DNA of 34,110 nucleotides from Acidobacteriota bacterium (GCA_017860005.1 JAFNAE010000008.1:1-34110), one strand, 5' to 3'. Numbered from the stretch's first letter, positions 25,263 to 34,067 are shown. Translations and numbers: made by a program. Notes: a model not told the origin generated them from the letters alone.

Positions 25263-26132
25263 TCAGTCGCTCGGCGGCCGCCGCCAGGTCGTGGACGACT
25301 CGTCGAAGGAGGGCAGCTGGATCGCCTCGCCGCGGCGGTCCCGGATGCCGTACTCCCAGAGCCGCGCGTACTTCAGGAAGACGCCGAACGCCTGCAGCGA
25401 GCAGAGCACGAGGCCGTGCTTGCCGTCGAGGAAGCCGAGTTGCAGGAAGAAGGTGCGCACGAAGCGCCAGACGGGACGGAAGACGAGCTCGATCACTCCC
25501 GCGCGGCGCCCGTCCCGGAAGGCCTGTGCCGCGCCCCACTCGGCGTAGTTGAGGAACTTCGGGAAGTACTGGTCGAAGGTCCGGAAGGTGTAGTGCAGGA
25601 AGGCCGCGCTCAGGACCGGTACCGGGCCCTCGATCTCGAGGTCGGCGTGGACGCGCCGGTTGGGATAGCGCCCCTTGTCGCGCCGGAAGAGCCGCACCAC
25701 CTTGTCGGTCGACCATCCCGAGTGCCGGATCACCTGGTCCACGAACAGGTTCTCGCGCCGGATGTAGTAACCGTTGGCGACCGGCTGCGACGCGAGCAGG
25801 GCCAGGATCTCCTTCGCCAGGTCGTCCGGCACGCGCTCGTCGGCGTCCACGATCAGCACCCAGTCGTGCTGCACGCGGTCGATCGCCCAGTTCTTCTGCG
25901 CCGCCGAGCCGAAGTACTCGCGCTGCAGCACGGTCACCGGGAACTCGCGCGCGATCTCCACGGTGCGGTCCGCCGAGAAGGAGTCGACGAGCAGGATCTC
26001 GTCCGCCCAGAGCGCCGACCGGATGCAGTCGGCGACGTTGACCTCCTCGTTGAAGGTGGTGATGATGACCGAGAGCTTGACCCGGTCCGGGGCGAGACGG
26101 AGCTGCTCGAGCGTCGGGGTCCGGCCGGCCAT
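25263..26132 (-). CDS. Glycosyltransferase family 2 (WaaE/KdtX-like)
   Basis: KLSVIITTFNEEVNVADCIRSALWADEILLVDSFSADRTVEIAREF...AAQKNWAIDRVQHDWVLIVDADERVPDDL...NRRVHADLEIEG. Confidence 0.88.
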   Translation of the reverse strand: MAGRTPTLEQLRLAPDRVKLSVIITTFNEEVNVADCIRSALWADEILLVDSFSADRTVEIAREFPVTVLQREYFGSAAQKNWAIDRVQHDWVLIVDADERVPDDLAKEILALLASQPVANGYYIRRENLFVDQVIRHSGWSTDKVVRLFRRDKGRYPNRRVHADLEIEGPVPVLSAAFLHYTFRTFDQYFPKFLNYAEWGAAQAFRDGRRAGVIELVFRPVWRFVRTFFLQLGFLDGKHGLVLCSLQAFGVFLKYARLWEYGIRDRRGEAIQLPSFDESSTTWRRPPSD

Positions 26133-26134
26133 GC

Positions 26135-26923
26135 TCACTCCTCTCCGTCGGCGACCAGCAGCCTCTCGATCGATCGCGCGCGCCCGGTCGCCTCGTCCAC
26201 GTCCACGACCGCGGCGGCGAGCCGGACGTCGCGCTTCGCGACCTCGAACGAGATCGGCGTCTGCAGCAGGAAGCGCTGGAGCACGCGCTCGGCGCGGAAT
26301 CCGATCACGCCCTCGTAGGGCCCGGTCATGCCCACGTCGGTGACGAAGGCGGTCCCGCCCGGCAGCACGCGCTCGTCCGCGGTGGGCACGTGCGTGTGGG
26401 TGCCGAGCACCGCCGAGACGCGGCCGTCGAGGAAGAAACCCAGCGCCTGCTTCTCCGACGTCGCCTCGGCGTGGAAATCGACCACCACCACGCGCACCTC
26501 GCCGCCCAGCGAAGCGAGCAGCTCCTCGGCGCGCCGGAAGGGCGAGTCGAGCTGGCGCATGAAGACCTGCCCCTCGAGGTTGATCGTCGCGACCCGCGCG
26601 CCGCCCGCCGTCTCGCCGACGTGGAGGCCGCGCCCGGGGTTGCCCGCCGGGTAGTTGGCCGGGCGCAGCAGGCGCGGCTCGCGCTCCAGCAAGTCGGCCG
26701 CCTCGCGCTTGTCCCACACGTGGTTGCCGGTGGTCATGCAGTGGATGGGCAGCGCCGAGAGCTCGGCCAGCACCTCGGGCGTCACGCCGAAGCCCCCGGC
26801 CGCGTTCTCGACGTTGACGATCACGTAGTCGGCGCTGCGCTCGTCGATCAGGCGCGGCAGCAGGCGCGTGAGCGCCCGGCGGCCCGGCTTGCCGATCACG
26901 TCGCCGACGAACAGCACCCTCAT
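26135..26923 (-). CDS. ymdB: YmdB-family metallophosphoesterase
   Basis: [106 protein letters not shown]. Confidence 0.93.
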   Translation of the reverse strand: MRVLFVGDVIGKPGRRALTRLLPRLIDERSADYVIVNVENAAGGFGVTPEVLAELSALPIHCMTTGNHVWDKREAADLLEREPRLLRPANYPAGNPGRGLHVGETAGGARVATINLEGQVFMRQLDSPFRRAEELLASLGGEVRVVVVDFHAEATSEKQALGFFLDGRVSAVLGTHTHVPTADERVLPGGTAFVTDVGMTGPYEGVIGFRAERVLQRFLLQTPISFEVAKRDVRLAAAVVDVDEATGRARSIERLLVADGEE

Positions 26924-28482
26924 TTCGCGTACTCGACGGCGCGCATCTCGCGGATCACGGTGACGCGGATCTGGCCCGGGTAGGTCAGCTCCTGCTCGAT
27001 CTTGCGCGCGATGTCCTTCGACAGCCAGAGCGCCTGCTCGTCGCTCGTCTTGCCGCTGTCGACGATGACCCGGATCTCGCGCCCGGCCTGGATGGCGAAG
27101 CTCTTCTCCACGCCCTTGAACGCGGACGCGATCTCCTCGAGCTTCTCGAGCCGCTTCACGTAGGTCTCGAGCACCTCCCGCCGGGCGCCCGGTCGCGCCG
27201 CGGACAGGGCGTCGGCGGAAGTCACCAGCACAGCCTCGACCGTGCGCGGGTCGTAGTCGCCGTGGTGGCAGGCCATGGCGTGGACGACCTCCTCGCTCTC
27301 GCCGTACTTGCGCAGCAGCTCGATGCCCAGCTCGAGATGGGTACCGTCGACCTCGCGGTCGATGGCCTTGCCGATGTCGTGGAGGAGCCCGGCGCGCTTG
27401 GCGACGTTGACGTTGACCCTGAGCTCGCCCGCCATGATCGCCGCCAGCGACGCGACTTCCTTGGAGTGGTGCAGCACGCTCTGGCCGTACGAGAAGCGGA
27501 AGCGCAGGCGCCCGAGGAGCTTGACCAGCTCCGGGTGCATGCCCGGGATCTTGAGCTCGAGCAGCGCCGCGTCACCTTCCTGCTGGATGCGCTGGTCGAA
27601 CTCGGCCTTGGTCTTCTCCACCACCTCTTCGATGCGCGCGGGGTGGATGCGCCCGTCCGCGATCAGCCGTTCGAGCGCCACGCGCGCGATCTCGCGCCGG
27701 AACGGATCGAATCCCGAGAGGATCACCGCTTCGGGCGTGTCGTCCACGATCAGGTCCACGCCGGTCGCCGTCTCGAGCGCGCGGATGTTGCGCCCCTCGC
27801 GGCCGATGATGCGGCCCTTCATCTCGTCGTTGGGCAGCTCGACCACCGAGACCGTGGTCTCGGAGACGAAGTCGGAGGCCAGACGCTGCACGGCCATCCC
27901 CATCAGCCACTGCGCCTTGCGCCCGCCCTGCTCGCGCGCCTCGTCCTCGATGCGCTTGACGATGTGCGCCGCCTCGAGCCGTGCCTCGTCCTCGAGCCCG
28001 CGCACGAGCTCTTCGCGCGCCTGCTGCGCGGTCAACCCGGCGAGCTGCTCGAGGCGTATCCGCTGCTCGGCGGTCAGGCGCTCGAGCTCCTGCTCGCGCC
28101 CGGCGGTGGCCTGCTCGCGGCCGGCGAGCGTCTTCTCGCGCCCGGCCAGCTCCCTGTCGCGCTGGTTCTGCTCCTCGAGCCGGCGGTCGAGCGCCTCTTC
28201 CTTCTGGCCCAGCCGCTTCTCCAGCGCCTCGAGCTCGGTGCGGCGCTTGCGCGATGCGGTCTCGAACTCGCTCCGGGCCTGGAGCAGCTTCTCCTTGGCG
28301 GCCAGCTCGGCCTCGCGGACGCGCGCCTCGCCCTCCCGGCGCGCCTCCTCGAGCGTTCTCTCGGCGCTTCGGCTCGCGTCCACGAGCACCGCTGCGGCCC
28401 GGCGCCGGACGAAGATCCAGGCGACCAGCGCGGCGACCAGCACCGCGGCGAGGCCGCCGATGGTCAGCATCGTGTTCGTCAT
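26920..28482 (-). CDS. rny: Ribonuclease Y
   Basis: N-terminal TM, long coiled coil, KH-domain [66 protein letters not shown] domain [21 protein letters not shown]. Confidence 0.96.
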   Translation of the reverse strand: MTNTMLTIGGLAAVLVAALVAWIFVRRRAAAVLVDASRSAERTLEEARREGEARVREAELAAKEKLLQARSEFETASRKRRTELEALEKRLGQKEEALDRRLEEQNQRDRELAGREKTLAGREQATAGREQELERLTAEQRIRLEQLAGLTAQQAREELVRGLEDEARLEAAHIVKRIEDEAREQGGRKAQWLMGMAVQRLASDFVSETTVSVVELPNDEMKGRIIGREGRNIRALETATGVDLIVDDTPEAVILSGFDPFRREIARVALERLIADGRIHPARIEEVVEKTKAEFDQRIQQEGDAALLELKIPGMHPELVKLLGRLRFRFSYGQSVLHHSKEVASLAAIMAGELRVNVNVAKRAGLLHDIGKAIDREVDGTHLELGIELLRKYGESEEVVHAMACHHGDYDPRTVEAVLVTSADALSAARPGARREVLETYVKRLEKLEEIASAFKGVEKSFAIQAGREIRVIVDSGKTSDEQALWLSKDIARKIEQELTYPGQIRVTVIREMRAVEYAK

Positions 28483-28564
28483 GCGCTCCGTCTCCCGCGG
28501 CAGCAGCGAGGAGAGGGCGAGGAGAGGGACACCGGAACGGGCGCCCCCCGAGTGGCCGTGCGAG

Positions 28565-28745
28565 CGTTGCGTTTAGAACCTGAAACGCGTCAGGTGGGTG
28601 TCCTCACGGCGGGCCTTCAGCGTCCCGGTCCAGGCCGGGCAGGCACGGGCGCGCAGGATTCGGACTCCCGGCATACGTATGTTGGTTCTACGGTGCGTCG
28701 GCTCATCACGTGCCACTCAGGGGGTTCCCTGAATCTTCGAGTCTC
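28565..28745 (-). ncRNA. ssrS: Candidate 6S RNA (ssrS) between zapA and rny; ends approximate
   Basis: Non-coding spacer of about 285 nt directly downstream of zapA. Minus strand reads ...CCCCCTGAGTGGCACGTGATGAGCCG...CCGGGAGTCCGAATCC...GAGGACACCCACCTGACGCGTTTCAGGTTCTAAACGCAACG, resembling 6S 3' segments such as E. coli GACACATTCACCTTGAACC; zapA-adjacent location is classical for 6S. Confidence 0.7.
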
Positions 28746-28768
28746 CTGCCGGCCGCCTCCGCACCGGG

Positions 28769-29092
28769 CTACTCGACGTCGAGCGCCGCGGTCAGTCGGT
28801 CGGCCAGCTCCGTCACCCTCGCCTCGATCTCGCCCCGTTCCCCTTCGTAGTGCCTCCGGTTCCGGGACAGCTCGTCCGCCAGGTTGAGCGCCGCCAGGAT
28901 CGCGAGCCGGCCGGTCTCCGCGTTCGGGAGATGTCCGGCCAGCTCGCGCATGCGGTGATCGACCTGCGCGGCGAGCTCCGTCAGATACTCCGGCTCCTGG
29001 CCTCCCCGGATCACGTAGGTAGCGCCGAAGATCTCGACCTGGGTCGAGGTGACCGTCTCCGCTTCGGGCACCGCTTCGTTCTTCCGTCGCAC
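28769..29092 (-). CDS. zapA: Cell division protein ZapA
   Basis: STQVEIFGATYVIRGGQEPEYLTELAAQVDHRMRELAGHLPNAETGRLAILAALNLADELSRNR; GTG start. Confidence 0.88.
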   Translation of the reverse strand: MRRKNEAVPEAETVTSTQVEIFGATYVIRGGQEPEYLTELAAQVDHRMRELAGHLPNAETGRLAILAALNLADELSRNRRHYEGERGEIEARVTELADRLTAALDVE

Positions 29093-29118
29093 CGGGGCGC
29101 CAGGGCTCTCCGCGGCTC

Positions 29119-29124
29119 CAATAT
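29119..29124 (-). promoter_or_regulatory. Candidate extended -10 promoter TGcTATATT upstream of zapA/6S
   Basis: minus strand gggTGCTATATTggagccgcgg, 26 nt before GTG 29092. Confidence 0.5.
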
Positions 29125-29127
29125 AGC

Positions 29128-29145
29128 ACCCACCCCGCCGGGTGG
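29128..29145 (-). terminator. Candidate hairpin CCCACCC-CGCC-GGGTGGG after the infC-to-zapB-like operon
   Basis: Perfect 7-bp stem starting 4 nt after the ZapB-like stop; no U-tract. Confidence 0.45.
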
Positions 29146-29149
29146 GGCG

Positions 29150-29374
29150 TCAGGCCGAGAGCAGCGTTTCGAGCCGCGCCGCGAGCTTCTCGACCCGCCG
29201 GCGCAGCTGCTCGCGCTCCTTCGACCAGGCGGTCTCCCCCGCGCTCCGGCTCGTCGCGCGCTCGAGCTCCGCCACGCGCGCCGTGAGCACGGCGTTCTGT
29301 TCGCGCAGCTCGGTGAGCCGGTCGCCGGCCTCCTTGACCCGCTGTTCGAGGACGTCGAGGAATTCGAAGTTCAT
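29150..29374 (-). CDS. Small coiled-coil protein, ZapB-like cell division protein (74 aa)
   Basis: MNFEFLDVLEQRVKEAGDRLTELREQNAVLTARVAELERATSRSAGETAWSKEREQLRRRVEKLAARLETLLSA; ATGA overlap with pheT stop. Missed as a separate ORF in the track. Confidence 0.75.
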   Translation of the reverse strand: MNFEFLDVLEQRVKEAGDRLTELREQNAVLTARVAELERATSRSAGETAWSKEREQLRRRVEKLAARLETLLSA

Positions 29375-31563
29375 CGCGGCTCCTCCCGGGCGACGCCGAA
29401 CCGGCGCTCGAGCTCGGCGGCGAGCCGGCTCTGGCTCTCGTTGACCTCGTCCTGCGTCAACGAGCGCTCGCCGGCGTTGTACTCGAAGGTGATCGTGGTG
29501 GCCACCGCGCCGGCGGGTACGCCCTCGCCCCGGTAGCGGTCCTTGATGCGGAAGCCGACCCGGCGCGGGTCGGGCGCGGCGTCGATCGCCGCGGCCAGCA
29601 CGCTCCAGGCGAGGTCGAGCGGGTGCGTGAGCGTGAGATCCGCCCTCACGCTCGGCAGCCGCGACGGCGCCACCACCCGCCGCGGCCGCGGCTCGACCGC
29701 GAGCCGCGAGAGCAGCAGCTCGCCGGCGAAGAGCTCGAACGGGACGTCGGCGCTGGCGACCCGGCCGAACCAGCCGACCACGAGGTTGCCCGGTGCCAGC
29801 CACTGCGCTCCGGTCCCGGGCGTGACCCCGGGCAGCTCGCTCGCGCGCGCCTCGAAAGGTCCGGCCGGAAGCTCCGCGAGCAGCGCGTCGAAGATCCCCT
29901 TCAGTCCGAGCAGGTCGCAGGGCGCGGGTCCGTCCCAGGGCCCGCCGGCGGGCCCGCCCGCGACCGCGGCGACGGCCTCGATCTCCTCGGCGGCGCCCCC
30001 CGGGAAGAGCCGGCCGACCTCGAACAGGCGCACACCGGGCGCGCCGTGCCGGGCGTTGAACTCGGCGGCCGCGACCAGGTTGGGCACCAGCGACCGGCGC
30101 AGGATCGCGTAGCGCTCGGAGAGCGGGTTGGCGAGCGCCAGCGGCGCGCCCGCGCGCACCACCACCGGCAGGCGGTCGTCGGCCGCCTGATCGTGGAAGG
30201 CGTAGTGGATCCCCTCGGCGAAGCCGAGCCCGGCCAGCGCCCGCTGCACGCGGCCGCGCAGCGCATGGCCCGGATTCACGCCCGCGTCGACGCCACCCAG
30301 CCCGGGCAGGGTCGGAGCCACACGTGCGAAACCGACGTGGCGCAGGACCTCCTCGTAGAGGTCCTGCGGGTAGGCCTCGCCCGGAGCGCCGGCCGGCGCG
30401 GCGGTCGCCGGCCGCGGCCGTCTCGGCTCGAAGTCCGCGGCGCGCCAGGGCGGCACCTCGCCCTCCCAGAGGCCGTCGCCGGCGGCCCGCGGCGCGAAGC
30501 CCAGGCCCGACAGCACGCGCTCGATCGAGCTCGCGTCCACGTCGGCGCCGGTGAAGCGCGCGAGATCCGCCCCCGCGAGTCGCCAGGCGACCGGTCGCGG
30601 GCGGCGTGCAACGGCGTCCACGGCCGGCTCCTCGACGACGCCGCCGGCGAGCTCGGCGAGCAGCGCCGCGCAGCGGCGCGACGCCTCGTCGCAGACGCCG
30701 AAATCGGCGCCGCGCTCGAATCGGTGCGAGGCGTCGGTGTGCAGCCCCAGCCGCTTCGCGGCGATGCGGATCCGGCGTTGGTCGAAGTGCGCGCTCTCGA
30801 GCAGCAGGTCGGTGGTCGCCGCGGTGACCTCGGTCGCCAGGCCGCCCATCACGCCCGCGATCGCGATCGCGCGCTCGCGGTCGGCGATGACCAGCACCTC
30901 CGGGTCGAGCTCGCGCTCCTTGCCGTCGAGCGTGACCAGGCGCTCGCCCGCGCGCGCCCTGCGCACGCGCACCTCGCCGCCGGGCAGGGTCCCCAGGTCG
31001 AAGGCGTGCAGGGGCTGGCCCATCTCCCAGAGCACGAAGTTGGTGGCGTCGACGACGTTGTTGATCGAGCGCTGCCCGATCGACTCCAGGCGCCGCCTGA
31101 GCCACTCCGGCGACGGCCCGACCTTCAGCCCGCGAATCACTCGCGCGACGTAGCGCGGACACCCCTCCGGGTCCTCGAGCACCACCGCGCCCGAGGAGCC
31201 GTCCGACGAGAGGCTTCCATAGAGGGGGATCGAGGGCGGCCGGAGCGTCGACTCGAGCGCCACCGCCAGCTCTCGCGCCAGCCCCAGGTGACACATGCAA
31301 TCGGGCCGATTCGAGGTGACCTCGACCTCCAGACCGGGCTCGCCGGCGCCGGAAGCTGCCCGCCCGCCGCCGTCGAAGGTCTGAACCGGATAGCCCTCGA
31401 CCGCCAGGCCCACCGAGGTCAGTTTTTCCCCTATCTGGGAGGCCTTTCGCTGCGCGGCCTCGGTGATGCGTCGCGTCGAGTGCCGGCCGGCCGGATCAGT
31501 TTCGAGCTCGAGACCTTCGCCGAGATCGACGTAGTCGGCGAGCCAGGAGAGGGAGAACCTCAT
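29371..31563 (-). CDS. pheT: Phenylalanine--tRNA ligase beta subunit (short form)
   Basis: VTSNRPDCMCHLGLARELAVAL, QRSINNVVDATNFVLWEMGQPLHAFDL, DASHRFERGADFG, C-terminal ferredoxin-fold anticodon-binding region PSRLPSVRADLTLTHPLDLAWSVLAAAI. Confidence 0.95.
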   Translation of the reverse strand: MRFSLSWLADYVDLGEGLELETDPAGRHSTRRITEAAQRKASQIGEKLTSVGLAVEGYPVQTFDGGGRAASGAGEPGLEVEVTSNRPDCMCHLGLARELAVALESTLRPPSIPLYGSLSSDGSSGAVVLEDPEGCPRYVARVIRGLKVGPSPEWLRRRLESIGQRSINNVVDATNFVLWEMGQPLHAFDLGTLPGGEVRVRRARAGERLVTLDGKERELDPEVLVIADRERAIAIAGVMGGLATEVTAATTDLLLESAHFDQRRIRIAAKRLGLHTDASHRFERGADFGVCDEASRRCAALLAELAGGVVEEPAVDAVARRPRPVAWRLAGADLARFTGADVDASSIERVLSGLGFAPRAAGDGLWEGEVPPWRAADFEPRRPRPATAAPAGAPGEAYPQDLYEEVLRHVGFARVAPTLPGLGGVDAGVNPGHALRGRVQRALAGLGFAEGIHYAFHDQAADDRLPVVVRAGAPLALANPLSERYAILRRSLVPNLVAAAEFNARHGAPGVRLFEVGRLFPGGAAEEIEAVAAVAGGPAGGPWDGPAPCDLLGLKGIFDALLAELPAGPFEARASELPGVTPGTGAQWLAPGNLVVGWFGRVASADVPFELFAGELLLSRLAVEPRPRRVVAPSRLPSVRADLTLTHPLDLAWSVLAAAIDAAPDPRRVGFRIKDRYRGEGVPAGAVATTITFEYNAGERSLTQDEVNESQSRLAAELERRFGVAREEPR

Positions 31564-31578
31564 CGCCGTCGCTCCCCT

Positions 31579-32637
31579 TCAGCCCCGGACCTGCCGCAGC
31601 AGGCGCTCGTCGCTCTCGAACAGCGAGCGGATGTTGGGGATCCCCCACTTGTTCATCGCCACGCGGTCGAGCCCGAGGCCGAAGGCGAAGCCCGAATAGC
31701 GGTCGGGGTCGAGATCGCAGTTCTCGAGCACGCGCGGATCGACCATGCCGGCGCCCAGGATCTCCATCCAGCCCGTGCCCGAGCAGGTCGGGCAGCCGGT
31801 GCCGTGGCAGAGCTGGCAGCTGATGTCGACCTCGCACGACGGCTCGGTGAACGGGAAGTAGCTGGGGCGCAGGCGCACCTTCGTGTCGGAGGCGAACAGG
31901 CGCGTGAGGAACGCCTCGAGCGTGCCCTTGAGGTCGCCGACCGTGATGCCCTCGGCCACGCACAGTCCTTCGACCTGGTGGAACATCGGCGAGTGGCGCA
32001 GGTCGTTGTCGTTGCGATAGACGCGACCGGGGCAGATGACCCGGATCGGCGGCCGGCGGGCGAGCAGCGTGCGGACCTGGACCGGCGAGGTGTGGGTGCG
32101 CAGGAGACGCCCGTCCTCGAGGAAGAGCGTGTCCTGCGCGTCGCGCGCCGGGTGGTCGTCGGGGAAGTTCAGGAGGCCGAAGTTGAAGCGGTCCTCCTCG
32201 ACTTCCGGCCCTTCGGCGACGCTGTAGCCGAGGCCGCGAAAGATCTCCTCGATCTCGGCCAGGACCAGGGTGACGGGGTGCAGCGAGCCGGTGGGCGGAC
32301 GGCGGCCGGGCAGGGTCACGTCCACGCGCGCTTCGCTCGCGCGCGCCGCGATCTCGGCGCGGGCGAGCTCCGCGTCGCGTGCCTCGAGCGCCGCCTCGAC
32401 GCGTGACTTCAGCCGGTTGAAGGCCTGTCCGAACATTTTGCGGTCGGCGGCGCGCGGGATCAGCGCCTGGAGCTCGCGCAGCCGGCCCTGGCGCGCTCCC
32501 GCCCAGTGGACGCGTACGGCCTCCCACGCGGCGCGGTCGCCCGCCGCCGCGATCGCGGCCTCGGCCTCCCCGGCCAGCCGCTCGAGCTCCTCGGGAGTCG
32601 GGACCGCGCCGCCGGAAGTCGTCCCCGCCCCGGACAC
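31579..32637 (-). CDS. pheS: Phenylalanine--tRNA ligase alpha subunit
   Basis: GSLHPVTLVLAEIEEIFRGLGYSVAEGPEVEEDRFNFGLLNFPDDHPARDAQDTLFL...FAFGLGLDRVAMNKWGIPNIRSLFESDERLLRQ. Confidence 0.96.
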   Translation of the reverse strand: MSGAGTTSGGAVPTPEELERLAGEAEAAIAAAGDRAAWEAVRVHWAGARQGRLRELQALIPRAADRKMFGQAFNRLKSRVEAALEARDAELARAEIAARASEARVDVTLPGRRPPTGSLHPVTLVLAEIEEIFRGLGYSVAEGPEVEEDRFNFGLLNFPDDHPARDAQDTLFLEDGRLLRTHTSPVQVRTLLARRPPIRVICPGRVYRNDNDLRHSPMFHQVEGLCVAEGITVGDLKGTLEAFLTRLFASDTKVRLRPSYFPFTEPSCEVDISCQLCHGTGCPTCSGTGWMEILGAGMVDPRVLENCDLDPDRYSGFAFGLGLDRVAMNKWGIPNIRSLFESDERLLRQVRG

Positions 32638-32642
32638 GGAGG

Positions 32643-33032
32643 TCAGGTCCGGGCCGCGGTGGCGCCGCTGGTCCGGTCGAGCGCCTGGCGCGCGAGGTCG
32701 ACCAGGTTGGCGAACGGCTTGCGATCCTCGGCCGCCGCCAGCTCGGCCAGGACCTTGCGATCGAGCGCGCAGCCGGCGAGCTTCAGCCCCTGGATGAACC
32801 GGTTGTAGGAGAGGCCGTGCTCGTGGACGGCGGCATTGATGCGCACGATCCAGAGCGACCGGAACTGCCGCTTCTTGGCGCGCCGGTCCCGGGTGGCGAA
32901 CTTGCCGGCCCGTTCGACGGCCTGCTTGGCCATGCGGTAGGCATTCGACTTGACGCCGAAGAAACCGCTGGAGAGCTTGAGGACTTTCTTGCGTCGCTGG
33001 GCGCGCTTGGGACCACGCTTGGCGCGGGGCAT
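32643..33032 (-). CDS. rplT: 50S ribosomal protein L20
   Basis: MPRAKRGPKRAQRRKKVLKLSSGFFGVKSNAYRMAKQAVERAGKFATRDRRAKKRQFRSLWIVRINAA. Confidence 0.97.
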   Translation of the reverse strand: MPRAKRGPKRAQRRKKVLKLSSGFFGVKSNAYRMAKQAVERAGKFATRDRRAKKRQFRSLWIVRINAAVHEHGLSYNRFIQGLKLAGCALDRKVLAELAAAEDRKPFANLVDLARQALDRTSGATAART

Positions 33033-33054
33033 CTTCGAACCTCGTTATCTCGTT

Positions 33055-33093
33055 CCCGGCTCGCTGCCGGGCCCGGGTAAGAGCCGACGGGGC
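33055..33093 (-). promoter_or_regulatory. Two hairpins in the rpmI-rplT spacer (CCCGGC-TCGCT-GCCGGG; GCCG-a-CGGGG..CCCCG-CGGC)
   Basis: Direct reading of inverted repeats at 33055-33071 and about 33073-33094 in a 131-nt spacer. Confidence 0.45.
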
Positions 33094-33163
33094 AGGCCCC
33101 GCGGCTTCCGCCGGGCCGGACAGGTTCGTTTCCGGCCGCGGACGGAGGGTTGAACGGAACTCG

Positions 33164-33358
33164 TCAGGCGATCATCTTCCGGATCGCGCGCGCCAGGGCT
33201 CCGTGCTGTTCGACCTCGTGCCGGAGGCGGCGCTTCCGCGACTGCTTCTTCTTGGTCAGGATGTGGCGCTTCATCGACTGGTGCCGCATCACCTTGCCGG
33301 TGGCGGTCAGCTTGAAGCGCTTCTTGGCGCCCTTGTGGGTCTTCTTCTTCTGGGCCAC
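33164..33358 (-). CDS. rpmI: 50S ribosomal protein L35 (GTG start)
   Basis: (V/M)[63 protein letters not shown], 64 aa. Confidence 0.95.
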   Translation of the reverse strand: MAQKKKTHKGAKKRFKLTATGKVMRHQSMKRHILTKKKQSRKRRLRHEVEQHGALARAIRKMIA

Positions 33359-33369
33359 GGGTGCTTCTC

Positions 33370-33942
33370 CTATCCGTTTTCCGCCGACGGCGCGTTCTCC
33401 GCGGCGGAGGCCGGCCGCTTGGCGGCGGACGGCTTCTTCGTGGGGCCGAAGATCAGGTGCATCCGGTTCCCGGCCATCTCGGGAGTGCCCTCGGCGGCCC
33501 CGTGCTCGCCCAGGTCGACGGTGAACTTCTTGAGCAGCTTCAGGCCCAGCTCCGGCTTCGACATCTCGCGCCCGCGGAACTGGACGGTCGCCTTGACCTT
33601 GTCGCCCTCGTCCAGGAAGCGGCGCGCGTTGCGCATCTTGAAGTCGTAGTCGTGATCGTCGATGTTGGGCCGGAACTTCACTTCCTTGACCTGGAACTGC
33701 TTCTGCTTCTTGCGCGAGTCGTGCGTCTTCTTCTTCTGCTGGTAGAGGAACTTGCCGAAGTCCATGATGCGGCAGACTGGGGGACGGGCCTCCGGTGCCA
33801 CTTCGACCAGGTCGAAGGCCTGTTCCTTTGCCATGCGCAGCGCCTGCTCGATGGGCACGACCCCGACCTGGGTGCCGTCCCCGTCGATCAGGCGGACTTC
33901 CCGGACCCGAATCGATTCGTTGATGCGTGCCGTCCTGTCGAT
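33370..33942 (-). CDS. infC: Translation initiation factor IF-3 with probable ATC start
   Basis: [57 protein letters not shown]; in-frame upstream [35 protein letters not shown] contains the conserved IF3 N-terminus; AGGAGG at 33957-33952. Confidence 0.93.
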   Translation of the reverse strand: MDRTARINESIRVREVRLIDGDGTQVGVVPIEQALRMAKEQAFDLVEVAPEARPPVCRIMDFGKFLYQQKKKTHDSRKKQKQFQVKEVKFRPNIDDHDYDFKMRNARRFLDEGDKVKATVQFRGREMSKPELGLKLLKKFTVDLGEHGAAEGTPEMAGNRMHLIFGPTKKPSAAKRPASAAENAPSAENG

Positions 33943-33966
33943 GCGCCGCTCCCTCCTCCGGAGCCC

Positions 33967-34025
33967 CAGGAGCCGGATTCCAGTGCGCCCGCGCGCGGAC
34001 CATCCGCTCGCGGGGCCGGCTCCTG
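33967..34025 (-). promoter_or_regulatory. Structured infC leader: perfect 10-bp inverted repeat CAGGAGCCGG/CCGGCTCCTG with nested GCGGA-TGG-TCCGC hairpin
   Basis: Arms at 33967-33976 and 34016-34025, 39-nt interior, ending about 10 nt before the SD of infC. Confidence 0.55.
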
Positions 34026-34043
34026 ACCCGCAGAATCCGGCAA

Positions 34044-34067
34044 AGTCTATTGCAAATCGCCCGGAAC
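34044..34067 (-). promoter_or_regulatory. Candidate infC promoter: TTGGCG (about 34068-34073) - 18 nt - TAGACT (34049-34044)
   Basis: minus strand ctTTGGCGgttccgggcgatttgcaaTAGACTttg; leader to infC start about 95 nt. Confidence 0.45.

Noticed and set aside
22606-25548. 980-aa plus-strand ORF opposite the M4 protease
   Set aside because: Antisense to a clearly coding, domain-rich protease; translation is a mirror-frame artefact.
28720-28739. Hairpin ATTCAGGG-AACC-CCCTGAGT as a simple zapA terminator
   Set aside because: No U-tract and it falls within the candidate 6S RNA; kept as part of that structure instead of calling a separate terminator.
31214-31228. Third occurrence of TCCATAGAGGG, resembling the 5706/5874 repeat
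   Set aside because: Lies in pheT and encodes the conserved-looking PLYGSL; best explained as coincidence.
32016-32022. GATAGAC motif similar to the proposed -10 element
   Set aside because: Within pheS coding sequence and not positioned before a start codon.
29623-32406. 927-aa plus-strand ORF opposite pheT/pheS
   Set aside because: Antisense to essential conserved genes; no recognizable domain.
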